From Arthrobacter horti (lineage in GTDB: Bacteria > Actinomycetota > Actinomycetes > Actinomycetales > Micrococcaceae), in NCBI RefSeq assembly GCF_030731045.1, contig NZ_JAVALS010000011.1, forward strand, positions 42,356 through 106,355: a DNA stretch of 64,000 bases, read 5' to 3'. Within the stretch, counting starts at the first letter, position 1. Each line of letters starts with the position of its first letter. The notes beneath the pieces are model-generated. The model was not told where the DNA came from, did no database searches, and saw only the letters and a program-made list of their open reading frames with translations. Shown one piece after another: positions 53,667-62,455 of the stretch. Position numbers and translations under genes: made by a program.

Positions 53667-54802
53667 TCGCCGCCCAGGACTTCCTGCAGATCATCGTCAC
53701 CACCTTGGCGGTCACCCTGGCCGTGACCCTGCTGGAGGTGGTGCTGCTGCGCTTCTCCCGGCGGGCCTCGGTGGCCAGCCGGGGGCTGATCGTCACCCTG
53801 GGGGCGTTGGCGTCCGTGGTGCTGTCCGTGCTGGTGGTGGCCGGGGAGATGTACCTCTCCGGGCATGACACCCAGATCCTGCTCTGGATGGTGTGCGCCT
53901 CGGCGGTCCTGTCCCTTGCCGCGGCCTGGCTGGTGGGGCGGGGTCTGGCCCGTTCACTCGGATCCCTGCGGCTCACAGCTGGAGCGGTGGACGGGTCCGT
54001 CCCGGTCCACGCTGACCGGGACGCGCCGCGGGAGGTCCGGGCGGTTTCGGAGCAGCTGGCGGAGACCTCCCGGCGCCTGGCCGAGGCACGCGCCGAGCTG
54101 CGTGAGCTGGAGAAGGCCCGCAGTATGTTCTTCGCGTGGATCAGCCACGATCTGCGCACCCCCATCACCGGGATCCGCGCCCTCGCAGAGGCACTGGAAG
54201 AGGGCGCCGCGGACGACAGGGCCGACTACCAGCGGCAGATCCTGACCCAGGCGGACCGTCTGAGCCGCCTGGTGGACGACCTCTTCGAGCTGTCCCGTCT
54301 CCAGGCAGGCACCTTCCAGCTGGCCCGCCAGGAAGTCGACCTGGCGGACGTGGTGTCCGACGCCGTCGCGGACCTCATGCCTGCTGCCCACCGCCGGGGG
54401 GTGACGGTCAGTGGGGAGGAGGTGTCCGGCGTCGTACTCCCGGTGGATCCTCACGCGGTGACGCGAGCGGTGTCCAATCTGCTGGCCAATGCGATCCGCT
54501 TCGCCCCGGAGGGGTCTGAAGTCAGCGTCGCCGTGCGGGCCGAAGGAGCCAGCGCCCTGATCCGGGTGCGGGACCACGGCCCCGGCGTCCCGGCGGCGGA
54601 TCTGGAGCGGATGTTCGACGTCGGCTGGCGTGAGCTCGCGGCCGAAGGCACCTCTGCAGGTGCGACTCCGGCGACCGGAGCGGGGGCCGGGCTGGGCCTG
54701 GCGATCGCGCGGGGGATCGCCGAGGCGCACGGCGGCCATGCGGCGGCGCGGCGGGCAGAACCCGGGCTGGAGGTGTCGATCTCGCTCCCGCTGAGCGGCT
54801 GA
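53663..54802 (+). CDS. Sensor histidine kinase (HisKA, cytoplasmic sensing type)
   Basis: A 379-residue kinase. Two spans (about 7-30 and 37-60, plus a third near 70-90) are joined by very short loops, so there is no large external sensor. HAMP-like and coiled-coil sequence leads to the H-box FFAWISHDLRTPITGIRALAEAL, N-box NLLANAIRFAPEG, and G-boxes VRDHGPGVP and GAGLGLAIARGIAEAHGG. The start is GTG at 53663, coupled to the regulator. The signal may come from the membrane or from the DM13/DoxX proteins (inference). Confidence 0.92.
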   Translation: MIAAQDFLQIIVTTLAVTLAVTLLEVVLLRFSRRASVASRGLIVTLGALASVVLSVLVVAGEMYLSGHDTQILLWMVCASAVLSLAAAWLVGRGLARSLGSLRLTAGAVDGSVPVHADRDAPREVRAVSEQLAETSRRLAEARAELRELEKARSMFFAWISHDLRTPITGIRALAEALEEGAADDRADYQRQILTQADRLSRLVDDLFELSRLQAGTFQLARQEVDLADVVSDAVADLMPAAHRRGVTVSGEEVSGVVLPVDPHAVTRAVSNLLANAIRFAPEGSEVSVAVRAEGASALIRVRDHGPGVPAADLERMFDVGWRELAAEGTSAGATPATGAGAGLGLAIARGIAEAHGGHAAARRAEPGLEVSISLPLSG

Positions 54803-54804
54803 GG

Positions 54805-55584
54805 CTACCGGGAGACGCTCGCGGTCTCGAGAGGCTGCCCGGCGGTCTTCTGCTGCCGGTGCATCGCGGCCACGCCGACGACGATGAAGACGGCGAGCAC
54901 GGCGGCCACAGGGCCGTCGCCCCAGCCGATGCCGCCGGCGGCCGGTTCCTTCCCGGACCAGTCGGCGAAGGAGGCCCCGAGGGGCCGGGTGACGACGTAG
55001 GACGTCCAGAACGCGAGCGTGGCGTTGAGGCCGGCGAAGCGGTAAGCGAGGCCGGGGATGGCGAAGAGGACCGCGAAGACCAGGCCGGCGTCGAGGAATC
55101 CGAGGTGCGCGGTGTAGGCGAGGAGGTCGCCGGCGGCGGTGCCGAGGGCGAAGGTGGCCAGGACGGCGGCCCAGTAGAAGAGCTCGCGGCGGCCGCCCGT
55201 GATGCTGTGGATGGACAGGGTCCCTTCGACGCGGCGCCATACCAGGAAGATCACGGCGAGCGCGGCGGCGAAGGCGACCGTGGAGACCAGGTAGGGGATG
55301 CCGAGCACCACGTGGATGACGTCCGCCGCCATGGTGCCGAAGACGGCCACCATGGTCACGGCCAGCCAGTACACCCACGGGATGTAGCGGCGGCTGCGGA
55401 GCTGGATCCCCAGCGCGATCACGAAGACCAGGAACGACGCGCCGACGGCCAGATACGGGTCAACCGTGTTGACCATGAAGTCGGAGGCGGACTCGCCCAG
55501 GGCCGTGGTCAGGAGTTTGACCACCCAGAACAGCACCGTGACCTGCGGGACCTTCCGCAGCCCGGTTGAACGCACCTCGATCAC
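54805..55584 (-). CDS. COG4705-like integral membrane protein
   Basis: A 259-residue membrane protein with about eight spans. KVPQVTVLFWVVKLLTTALGESASDFMV near the N-terminus and FWTSYVVTRPLGASFADW near the C-terminus are two copies of a related motif (WxxKxLTTxxGExxxD type) that marks COG4705 proteins of unknown function. The GTG at 55584 lies after GAAAGGTGG; a GTG at 55608 is an alternative. It is convergent with the kinase, two bases from its stop. Confidence 0.7.
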   Translation of the reverse strand: MIEVRSTGLRKVPQVTVLFWVVKLLTTALGESASDFMVNTVDPYLAVGASFLVFVIALGIQLRSRRYIPWVYWLAVTMVAVFGTMAADVIHVVLGIPYLVSTVAFAAALAVIFLVWRRVEGTLSIHSITGGRRELFYWAAVLATFALGTAAGDLLAYTAHLGFLDAGLVFAVLFAIPGLAYRFAGLNATLAFWTSYVVTRPLGASFADWSGKEPAAGGIGWGDGPVAAVLAVFIVVGVAAMHRQQKTAGQPLETASVSR

Positions 55585-55680
55585 GCAAGAACCACCTTTC
55601 ACACGCACCAGCCCCTGAACCCTAGCGGTGCCGGGTGGGAGAACGCTGGGCGGTGGCTGTGGGCGGCTGGTTTCGGAGGG

Positions 55681-56349
55681 TCAGCCCTCGGTGACCTGGA
55701 TGCCGGCCTGGAACGCCATCTGAACAGCCAGTTCGCGAACCTGCGATTCGGTCAGTGTGGCACCCCGCAGGCCCGTGATGGCGGTGAAGGCGTGGGCGTC
55801 CAGACCGCGCAGGTCCACGTCCGCGGCATCGAGGTCCCGGCTGTCGACCTCCTCGGCCTGGGATTCCTGGAAGGCGACGCGTTTGAGCTTCGCCAGGGGC
55901 ACATCCAAAGTGCGCAGACGGCAGCCGGAGACTTTCACATCCTGGGCCGTGGATCCGGATAGGCCGAGATAGTCGATTCGGACGTCCCGCAGTTCCAGGC
56001 TGTCGATCTCGGCGCCGGAGAGGTCCAGGGTGCCGATCCGGCCGCCGGCCAGGCGGACGCGGCGGACCCGCGCGTTGCGCAGCACCAGTTCCGTGGCCTG
56101 CAGCTCCTCGATCTCCACGTCCACCAGGGTGGCGCCGGTGAGGTCCAGGCGGTCCACCTTGGCGTCCCGGAGGATGCTCTCATTCAGGTTCGCATGGCCT
56201 GCGTCGACCTCGCCCTCAAGGCCGGTGATCAGGCTTTCCTGCACCTCGTCGTAGCGGCGCAGCCCGTCCACTTCGCCGAGTGCGCGGGGCAGATCCGGGG
56301 CGGAAACCCGGGGCGCCGCAGGGCCCTTCTTCCTCGCTGTCTGTGCCAT
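55681..56349 (-). CDS. Pentapeptide-repeat protein
   Basis: A 222-residue protein forming a probable right-handed quadrilateral beta-helix. From residue 55 to 190, five-residue units follow the A(D/N)LxX-like pattern, for example LDLTGATLVDVEIEELQATELVLRNARVRRVRLAGG and VDLRGLDAHAFTAITGLRGATLTES. It lacks the central-Phe bulk pattern of Qnr/MfpA, so gyrase protection is not assured. The N-terminus is Lys/Ala/Pro-rich. Function unknown. Confidence 0.8.
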   Translation of the reverse strand: MAQTARKKGPAAPRVSAPDLPRALGEVDGLRRYDEVQESLITGLEGEVDAGHANLNESILRDAKVDRLDLTGATLVDVEIEELQATELVLRNARVRRVRLAGGRIGTLDLSGAEIDSLELRDVRIDYLGLSGSTAQDVKVSGCRLRTLDVPLAKLKRVAFQESQAEEVDSRDLDAADVDLRGLDAHAFTAITGLRGATLTESQVRELAVQMAFQAGIQVTEG

Positions 56350-56440
56350 GTCTCCAGCGTAGGCGCCACACCCGGAAGCGCCAGAGGGATTCCGCCTGGC
56401 GCTGATTCGGCCGGGCCTGACGTCGTCGTATGTCCCCCAA

Positions 56441-57178
56441 TCAGTGCGGTCGAGTTCCGATGAGCCCCGGAAGTGACGATGTGTTTCTCATCCAGTCCGC
56501 AAGATCCCGGTCCAGTAAGCCTGTCAGCTTCAGACAAGCGTCGTGTCCGTCTTGGATTTGGAGCCGAGTCTGCTGACCCGGAAGAGGGAAACCGGAGACA
56601 AACGGTTCATGATGCGCCGCCCGATTCCTCACCGCGTGCACGATCGAAACCACGCCCAGCGTCCAGCTCCGGGTGAACTGTGAGCCGTCCGCCGCCGCGA
56701 CCAGACGTCCGCCGCGGAATGCCTTGCTCAGGACACTGTTCCACAGCCCCTCGTGAGAAAAATGAAACCGCTGTGGTTCCTTGCCCACGTAGCCGCCAGG
56801 TTCCAGCAACCCTCTCCAAAACCCGAACATGAGGCCTGCGACAAGATGCCCATGCGTCCGGCGTGCCTGCGGCAGCCTGTCCCAGGCCTGAGCCAGTTTG
56901 GAACGACTCGGGCTGTCCAGGCCGATGTCCTGTGAATACCAATCGGCTCCATAGGCCTTGACCAGTTGCACATCCATTGCGTTTCGCAATGCGACCTCCA
57001 CGATGGCAATGTCCGCTAGAAACGCAGCAGCGATATCCCGGTCCCAGACATAGAAGTCCCTTGCGAGGGTCGCATCCTGCTGCGCCGCAGCCAAGTAGGT
57101 GCCCATCCGGATCGGCGTGACCGCGATGTCGAGAGCCTGACTGTGAGCGCCATTGACCCAGGCTTGGCTTCCCGCCAC
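56441..57178 (-). CDS. Abi-like HEPN-domain protein (abortive-infection candidate)
   Basis: A 245-residue protein of the Abi_2/AbiF-like group. RDFYVWDRDIAAAFLADIAIVEVALRNAMDVQL fits the N-terminal helices, and GVVSIVHAVRNRAAHHEPFV carries the HEPN RNase motif RNxxxH (Arg-Asn followed by His-His). Such proteins are RNA-cleaving effectors that stop phage growth by killing or arresting the host. The GTG at 57178 follows GGGGGAAC. GC is much lower than neighbours. A strong hairpin lies just 5' (57210-57253), and a CRISPR array lies 6 kb away. Confidence 0.7.
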   Translation of the reverse strand: MAGSQAWVNGAHSQALDIAVTPIRMGTYLAAAQQDATLARDFYVWDRDIAAAFLADIAIVEVALRNAMDVQLVKAYGADWYSQDIGLDSPSRSKLAQAWDRLPQARRTHGHLVAGLMFGFWRGLLEPGGYVGKEPQRFHFSHEGLWNSVLSKAFRGGRLVAAADGSQFTRSWTLGVVSIVHAVRNRAAHHEPFVSGFPLPGQQTRLQIQDGHDACLKLTGLLDRDLADWMRNTSSLPGLIGTRPH

Positions 57179-57209
57179 AAGTTCCCCCCGCTAATGTTGA
57201 AAGCGAAGT

Positions 57210-57259
57210 CCCCGGATCCGCCTCTCTGGACATGAGCCATGAAGCGGCCGGGGTTTTTT
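57210..57259 (+). terminator. Hairpin with T-tract upstream of the Abi-like gene
   Basis: CCCCGG (57210-57215) and CCGC (57218-57221) pair with GCGG (57244-57247) and CCGGGG (57248-57253), leaving a two-base bulge and a 22-base loop, followed by six T on the plus strand (57254-57259). It looks like an intrinsic terminator for a plus-strand RNA, yet no plus-strand gene ends here. It could end a small RNA antisense to the Abi 5' region, or be part of a structured RNA linked to the Abi gene. Confidence 0.5.
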
Positions 57260-57372
57260 AGTTCCTCCAATCTAGTGTCTAGCGCGCCGGCTTCGCCGTC
57301 GTCGTGTGACCCCGTGCCTGTGCAGCTGCGCTCGCCCCGGGAACCTCGCCGGTGTGGGCCCAGGCCGGAGAC

Positions 57373-57446
57373 GGTCCCCTCGCGCATTAGCGTCCAATGC
57401 GCTCCCCAACCTCGCTGCGCTCGGCCGGGGTCCCCTCGCGCATTAG
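57373..57446 (+). repeat. Direct repeat with embedded hairpin upstream of the SNF2 gene
   Basis: GGTCCCCTCGCGCATTAG occurs at 57373-57390 and 57429-57446. The first copy is followed by a small hairpin (GCGCATT 57382-57388 with AATGCGC 57396-57402). The second copy ends 10 bases before the ATG. It may be a regulatory repeat or a recent short duplication. Confidence 0.45.
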
Positions 57447-57456
57447 ACTTGGCAAG

Positions 57457-60400
57457 ATGGCCACCTCGCAGGCCCAGGAACGCTTGGGCACCCTCGCCGC
57501 GCGCTTCAGCGAAGCCAGTGTGGAGCGCGGGTACGAGTATGCCCGCCAGGAACGCGTCTTCAATGTGGTGTTCGGCCGCACCACGGGTCTGCTCACGGGC
57601 CGCGTGGACGGGACCCACTCCTACCGCTCGGTGGCCAAACTCCAGCAGCAGGACGACTCCTGGACGCTCCTCACCGCCCTCTGCGACTGCCCGGTCCGTC
57701 AGGACTGCAAGCACGTGGTCGCGCTCCTCTTCACCGCCCTGGACCGGGGCCTGCTCGACTCCGACGACGTCGTGGCGCGCCGCCGCCGCGGTCCCGCGCC
57801 TCTGCCGGGAAGCACCTCCGCCCCTGCCGCCGCGGCGAGCAGCGCACCGAAGCCGCAGACCTCCGCCTGGGAGAAGGCCCTGGCGCCGCTGATGCCGGAG
57901 TCGGCCGCGCCGTCGTCGGCCACGGTGCCCCAGCTGGCCCTGCTCTTCGAGGTGACCGAGGCCAAGCCGGCCGTCTCCCGCGCCGGTCGCGTCTACAGCC
58001 CCGCCGAGCCCGCCGGGCTGCGCGTGCGCCCGCTGTCCATGGGCGCCCGCGGCAAGTGGATCAAGAGCGAGGTGGCCTGGACCAACATCAACTACCTCAG
58101 CTACTACCGGAAGTTCTCCCGCGAACAGACGGACGCCCTGTCCGAGTTTCTGGACATGGCCCGGATCCCCGGCCAGTACCCGGGCCAGACCGGCCAGTGG
58201 CTGGAGCTGACGCATTACAACGGACGGCACCTGGCCCAGGCCCTGGCGGATCTGTCGGCCAAGGGCATCGTCTTCGTGCAGGACGCCGATCCGCGCTCCC
58301 CCGGCGTCCGCCTGGAACGGGACATGGCCACGCTGGAACTCTCGATCGACCGGCGGCCGGACGGCGGCCTGGACGTCGCTCCCCGCGCGGATCTCCACGG
58401 CCGTCCCCTGGACCTGAAGCACCTGAACTTCACGGGCGAACCGGCGTCGCTGGCGTTCCACAGCGCCCCTGCCACGCCGGGCGGCACGGCGGACGGCACC
58501 CTGGTCCTGACACCGCTCGCCCCGGCGAGCGCCGAGATGATCGCCTTCGCCCGCGCGGCCGAGCCGGTGCACATCCCGGCCGAGGACGAGGAGCGCTTCC
58601 TCAGCGATTACTACCCGCGGCTGCGTCAGGGCGCCCCGGTGGTGGCGGCGTCGGAGGAGGTCAAGCTCCCCACCATCGGCAAACCGGTGCTGTCCCTCCT
58701 GGCGAACTACCGCAAGGATCACCGCCTGGACCTGCACTGGGAGTGGCACTACGAGAGCAACGGGAAACAGATCTCCCAGCCGCTCCTCTTCGACCGCCAG
58801 GACTCCGGGTACCGCGACGAGCGGGAGGAACGGCGCATCCTCCATGAGATCGGCAAGCCGTGGGAGCTGGTGCCGTCCCTGGCCACCGAACCCACCCTGG
58901 CGGCCGACGGCGCGTGGACCATGCCGGGCCTCGCCCCGGCCGCCACCCTGCACGGCATGGACACCGTGGCGTTCACGGAGGAGCTCCTCCCGGCGCTGCG
59001 CGCGCTCCCGGACGTGGACGTGGACGTCAACGGCGTGGTCCCGGACTACCGGGAGGCCGTGGAGGCGCCCGTGGTACAGGTGTCCACCCTGGAGAAGGAC
59101 GACCGCGACTGGTTCGGCCTGGAGATCGTGGTGACGCTGGAGGGCGAGCAGGTGGCGTTCGGCCAGATCTTCTCCGCGATCGCCTCCGGCCAGACCCGCA
59201 TGGTCCTGCCCAGCGGCAAGCACTTCCCCCTCGACACCCCGGAGCTGCAGCAGCTGCGCGAGCTCATCGAGGAGGCCCGGTCCCTGTCTGACCGGCCCGG
59301 CGAGGAGCTGCAGATCAGCCGCTTCCAGGTGGGCCTGTGGGAGCAGTTCGCGGCGCTGGGCGTGGTGAAGGAGCAAGCACAGGAGTGGCGGAACAGCGTG
59401 GCCGGCCTGCTGAACCTCGAGGACGCCACCCAGGATCTCGAGGCGCCGGCCGGGCTGAACGCCGATCTGCGCCCGTATCAGTTGCAGGGCTTCCGCTGGC
59501 TGCGCTTCCTCCACGACCACCGGCTGGGCGGCGTCCTGGCCGACGACATGGGCCTCGGCAAGACCCTGCAGGCCCTGGCGCTGATCTGCTCGCTGCGGGA
59601 AGACGGTGCCGGCAGCACCGTGCACGACGACGGCGACGCCGGCTCAGCCGGGGACGGCGCCTCCCCCTCGGTGCAGGAAAGCAGTGGTGAGGGGCCGTCG
59701 GAGGAGGCCGCGTCGTCGTCAACCGCCACGCGCCCGGCACCGTTCCTGGTGGTGGCGCCCAGCAGCGTCGTGTCCAACTGGGCGATGGAGGCCGCGCGCT
59801 TCGCGCCCGGGCTGAAGACCGTGGCCGTGGCCGAGACGTTCAAGCGCAGCGGCCTGGACCCGGTGCAGGAGTTCGCCGGGGCGGACCTGGTGGTGACGTC
59901 CTATGCGCTGTTCCGGCTGGAGCTGGAGCACTACCAGAACGCCGAGTGGGGTGCGCTGGTGCTGGACGAGGCTCAGTTCGTGAAGAACCACCAGTCCAAG
60001 GCGTACCAGGCGGTGCGGAAGCTGCGGGCGCCGTTCAAGCTGGCGATCACGGGCACGCCGCTGGAGAACAATCTGATGGAGCTGTGGGCGCTGCTGTCGA
60101 TCGTGGCGCCGGGCCTGTTCCCCAGCCCCGGGAAGTTCTCCGAGTACTACCGGCGGCCCATCGAGCTGCACGGTCACCCGAAGCTGCTGGGCAAGCTGCG
60201 GCAGAGGATCCGGCCGCTCATGCTGCGCCGTACCAAGGAGCAGGTGGTCAAGGAGCTGCCGCCCAAGCTGGAGCAGGTGCTGACCGTGGAACTGAATCCG
60301 CGGCACGCGAAGGCGTACCAGACGCATCTGCAGCGGGAGCGGCAGAAGATCCTGGGACTGCTGGAGGACGCCAACAAGCACAGGTTCACGATCTTCCAGT

Positions 60401-60975
60401 CGCTGACGCTGCTGCGGCAGATGGCGCTGGACCCGTCCCTGGTGGACGAGGAGCTGAGCGGGGTGCGGTCCAGCAAGCTGGATGTGCTGTTCGAACAGCT
60501 GGAGGACGTCCTGGCGGAGGGGCACCGCGCCCTGATCTTCAGCCAGTTCACCGGGTTCCTGGGCAAGGTGCGGGAGCGGCTGGACGCGGACGGCGTGCAG
60601 TACGCATACCTGGATGGGGCCACGCGGAAGCGGCAGGACGTGATCTCCTCCTTCAAGGAGGGCGACGCGCCGCTGTTCCTAATCAGCCTCAAGGCCGGCG
60701 GTTTCGGCATCAACCTGACCGAAGCGGACTACGTGTTCCTCCTGGATCCGTGGTGGAACCCGGCCAGTGAGGCACAGGCCGTGGACCGGGCGCACCGCAT
60801 CGGGCAGGACAAACAGGTGATGGTGTACCGGCTGGTGGCCAAGGACACCATCGAGGAGAAGGTCATGGCCCTGAAGGTCAAGAAGTCCAAGCTCTTCGAT
60901 TCCGTGGCCGGGGACGAAGCTCTCGCCTCCACGCATCTCACCGCGGAGGACCTGGCGGGCCTGTTCCGGGAGTGA
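57457..60975 (+). CDS. SWIM zinc-finger and SNF2-family helicase
   Basis: A 1172-residue Swi2/Snf2 DNA translocase. The N-terminal SWIM finger is CDCPVRQDCKH (about 88-98). A long middle region (about 150-660) precedes the ATPase: QLQGFRWLRFL, Walker A DDMGLGKT, Walker B-type DEAQFVKN, TGTPLENNLMELW, then the second lobe MLRRTKEQVVKELPPK, LISLKAGGFGINLTEADYVFLLDPWWNPASEAQAVDRAHRIGQ. A 50-residue Gly/Asp/Ser/Glu-rich insertion sits between motifs I and Ia. These proteins remodel protein-DNA complexes in repair or transcription. The ATG at 57457 is chosen by homology. Confidence 0.9.
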   Translation: MATSQAQERLGTLAARFSEASVERGYEYARQERVFNVVFGRTTGLLTGRVDGTHSYRSVAKLQQQDDSWTLLTALCDCPVRQDCKHVVALLFTALDRGLLDSDDVVARRRRGPAPLPGSTSAPAAAASSAPKPQTSAWEKALAPLMPESAAPSSATVPQLALLFEVTEAKPAVSRAGRVYSPAEPAGLRVRPLSMGARGKWIKSEVAWTNINYLSYYRKFSREQTDALSEFLDMARIPGQYPGQTGQWLELTHYNGRHLAQALADLSAKGIVFVQDADPRSPGVRLERDMATLELSIDRRPDGGLDVAPRADLHGRPLDLKHLNFTGEPASLAFHSAPATPGGTADGTLVLTPLAPASAEMIAFARAAEPVHIPAEDEERFLSDYYPRLRQGAPVVAASEEVKLPTIGKPVLSLLANYRKDHRLDLHWEWHYESNGKQISQPLLFDRQDSGYRDEREERRILHEIGKPWELVPSLATEPTLAADGAWTMPGLAPAATLHGMDTVAFTEELLPALRALPDVDVDVNGVVPDYREAVEAPVVQVSTLEKDDRDWFGLEIVVTLEGEQVAFGQIFSAIASGQTRMVLPSGKHFPLDTPELQQLRELIEEARSLSDRPGEELQISRFQVGLWEQFAALGVVKEQAQEWRNSVAGLLNLEDATQDLEAPAGLNADLRPYQLQGFRWLRFLHDHRLGGVLADDMGLGKTLQALALICSLREDGAGSTVHDDGDAGSAGDGASPSVQESSGEGPSEEAASSSTATRPAPFLVVAPSSVVSNWAMEAARFAPGLKTVAVAETFKRSGLDPVQEFAGADLVVTSYALFRLELEHYQNAEWGALVLDEAQFVKNHQSKAYQAVRKLRAPFKLAITGTPLENNLMELWALLSIVAPGLFPSPGKFSEYYRRPIELHGHPKLLGKLRQRIRPLMLRRTKEQVVKELPPKLEQVLTVELNPRHAKAYQTHLQRERQKILGLLEDANKHRFTIFQSLTLLRQMALDPSLVDEELSGVRSSKLDVLFEQLEDVLAEGHRALIFSQFTGFLGKVRERLDADGVQYAYLDGATRKRQDVISSFKEGDAPLFLISLKAGGFGINLTEADYVFLLDPWWNPASEAQAVDRAHRIGQDKQVMVYRLVAKDTIEEKVMALKVKKSKLFDSVAGDEALASTHLTAEDLAGLFRE

Positions 60976-60981
60976 GCCTCC

Positions 60982-61647
60982 TTAGAAGTCCTCGGTGGGT
61001 TCCAGCACCTCGGGCTTCCACTTCAGGTGGACCGTGGCCAGGCGCTCCAGCAGTTCGAGGTCCCGCGCCGCGATGGCGTCAAAGAGTTTGCGGTGCTCAT
61101 TGGTGACGTCCGGGGAGTAGGTGCGGCGGGTCATGAGCCAGCGGAGGCGGCTGCTGATGGTGCCGTACATCTCCATGAGGAGGTCGTTGCCGGCCAGGTA
61201 GACCACGGCCTCGTGGAAGTCCGCGGAGGCGAGCTGGGCGTCGACGTTGTCGCCGTGTTCGGCGGCCATGGCCTGGCGGTTCAGGACGGCCTCGAGTTCC
61301 TGGAGGCCTTCCGGCTCCCAGCGCCGCGCGGCGAGGAGGAACGCCTGGCGTTCGACGACGGCGCGCACTTCGTTGAGTTCGGCCACGTCGCGTGAGGTGA
61401 ACTGGCGGACGACGGCGGGCATCCGGGGCTGCTGGACCACCAGGCCTTCCGCGGCGAGCTGTTTGATGGCCTCCCGGATGGGGATGCGGCTGATGCCGAG
61501 TTCCACCGCGGTTTCGCGTTCGACGAGCTTACTGCCCGGCTCACGGCTGCCCGTGAGGATCTGCGCACGGAGCACCCGGAGGGCGCGCTCGGACTCGGCT
61601 TCGGAGCCCTCCGCGTAATCAGCCAAATCAAAGTCGTGTGTCGACAT
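60982..61647 (-). CDS. GntR-family regulator (FCD domain)
   Basis: A 221-residue regulator of the FadR subfamily. The wHTH (about 20-85: LRAQILTGSREPGSKLVERETAVELGISRIPIREAIKQLAAEGLV) is followed by an all-helical FCD sensor with metal-type residues (VRAVVERQAFLLA, DFHEAVVYLAGNDLL, NEHRKLFDAI). It ends six bases from the SNF2 stop. Its target genes are not adjacent, so the effector is unknown. Confidence 0.88.
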   Translation of the reverse strand: MSTHDFDLADYAEGSEAESERALRVLRAQILTGSREPGSKLVERETAVELGISRIPIREAIKQLAAEGLVVQQPRMPAVVRQFTSRDVAELNEVRAVVERQAFLLAARRWEPEGLQELEAVLNRQAMAAEHGDNVDAQLASADFHEAVVYLAGNDLLMEMYGTISSRLRWLMTRRTYSPDVTNEHRKLFDAIAARDLELLERLATVHLKWKPEVLEPTEDF

Positions 61648-61737
61648 GTCCAGAGTATGCAGTATCCGGGGCCTTCTCCTGTAATGGTTCCCGGATCATT
61701 AAGTGAACGCTCGTCCGGGCACCCGGAACGGGGACTC

Positions 61738-62397
61738 TCACCGGGCCAGGATCAGGCCTGGGACGGTGTCCGCGATCCAGGCCATGGCACGGTCGGCATC
61801 CCAGCCGCGGTCCTGGGTGAGGGAGAGGAACATGCGGGGGCTCAGGAGGGACAACAGGACGTCCAGCGCGCCGTCGAGCCCCAGATCATCACGGAAGGAG
61901 CAGCGCGTGGCGAGGTGCGCCAGGAAGTTCCGGTAACCCGCCTCCCGGAGCCGCTCGACGCGTTCGAAGGTGGCCCGGGCGTCCGGGTCGGTGCCGGCGG
62001 CGGAGCGGGCCACCTCGTTCATGGCGCTGGCCCGGACGAAGATGCCCTTGCCCGCGAGCACGAACCGCCGGAGCGCCTCGATGGGGTCCTGTTCCTCCAG
62101 CACGGCGCGGTACCAGTCGGTCTGTTCGGGCGGCGTGGGGGGCTCCTCGCCCAGAACGGCGTTGTCCACCACGGCGCCCAGGAGCTCCCCCTTGGTGTGG
62201 AAGACGAAGTGCACGGTCTGGACCGCCACACCGGCGCGAGCGGCGATGGCGCTCATGGTGGTGGCGTGGTAGCCATTGGCGACGAACTCCTCCTGGGCGG
62301 CGTGGATGATGGCCAGCCGGGTGGCCCGGGCCTTCTCCCGCCGTGTCAGCGGTGCGCCGTCGTCAGAACTCTTGACCTGCTTCACACTCCGGAGCAT
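61738..62397 (-). CDS. TetR-family repressor of the divergent monooxygenase-like gene
   Basis: A 219-residue repressor. The N-terminal HTH reads AIIHAAQEEFVANGYHATTMSAIAARAGVAVQTVHFVFHTKGELL. The C-terminal ligand domain is helical and not identifiable. The ATG at 62397 is preferred because the alternative GTG at 62412 lies within the operator palindrome. It is divergent from the ABM-like gene, with a shared operator at 62404-62436. Confidence 0.88.
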   Translation of the reverse strand: MLRSVKQVKSSDDGAPLTRREKARATRLAIIHAAQEEFVANGYHATTMSAIAARAGVAVQTVHFVFHTKGELLGAVVDNAVLGEEPPTPPEQTDWYRAVLEEQDPIEALRRFVLAGKGIFVRASAMNEVARSAAGTDPDARATFERVERLREAGYRNFLAHLATRCSFRDDLGLDGALDVLLSLLSPRMFLSLTQDRGWDADRAMAWIADTVPGLILAR

Positions 62398-62403
62398 ACT
62401 GCA

Positions 62404-62436
62404 GTTATTCACTAGTGAACGTCACTAGTGAATAAC
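62404..62436. promoter_or_regulatory. TetR operator with 15-base perfect arms
   Basis: GTTATTCACTAGTGA (62404-62418), a three-base centre, and TCACTAGTGAATAAC (62422-62436). Each arm contains its own CACTAGTG palindrome, so the site is two tandem palindromes arranged as one larger one, fitting two TetR dimers. It lies between the divergent TetR and ABM-like starts. Confidence 0.85.
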
Positions 62437-62455
62437 TCAAAGGAGATGAGATGCC

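Noticed and set aside
55681..56349. Pentapeptide protein as a quinolone-resistance Qnr/MfpA protein
   Set aside because: The repeats lack the regular central Phe/Leu face pattern and there is no gyrase context.
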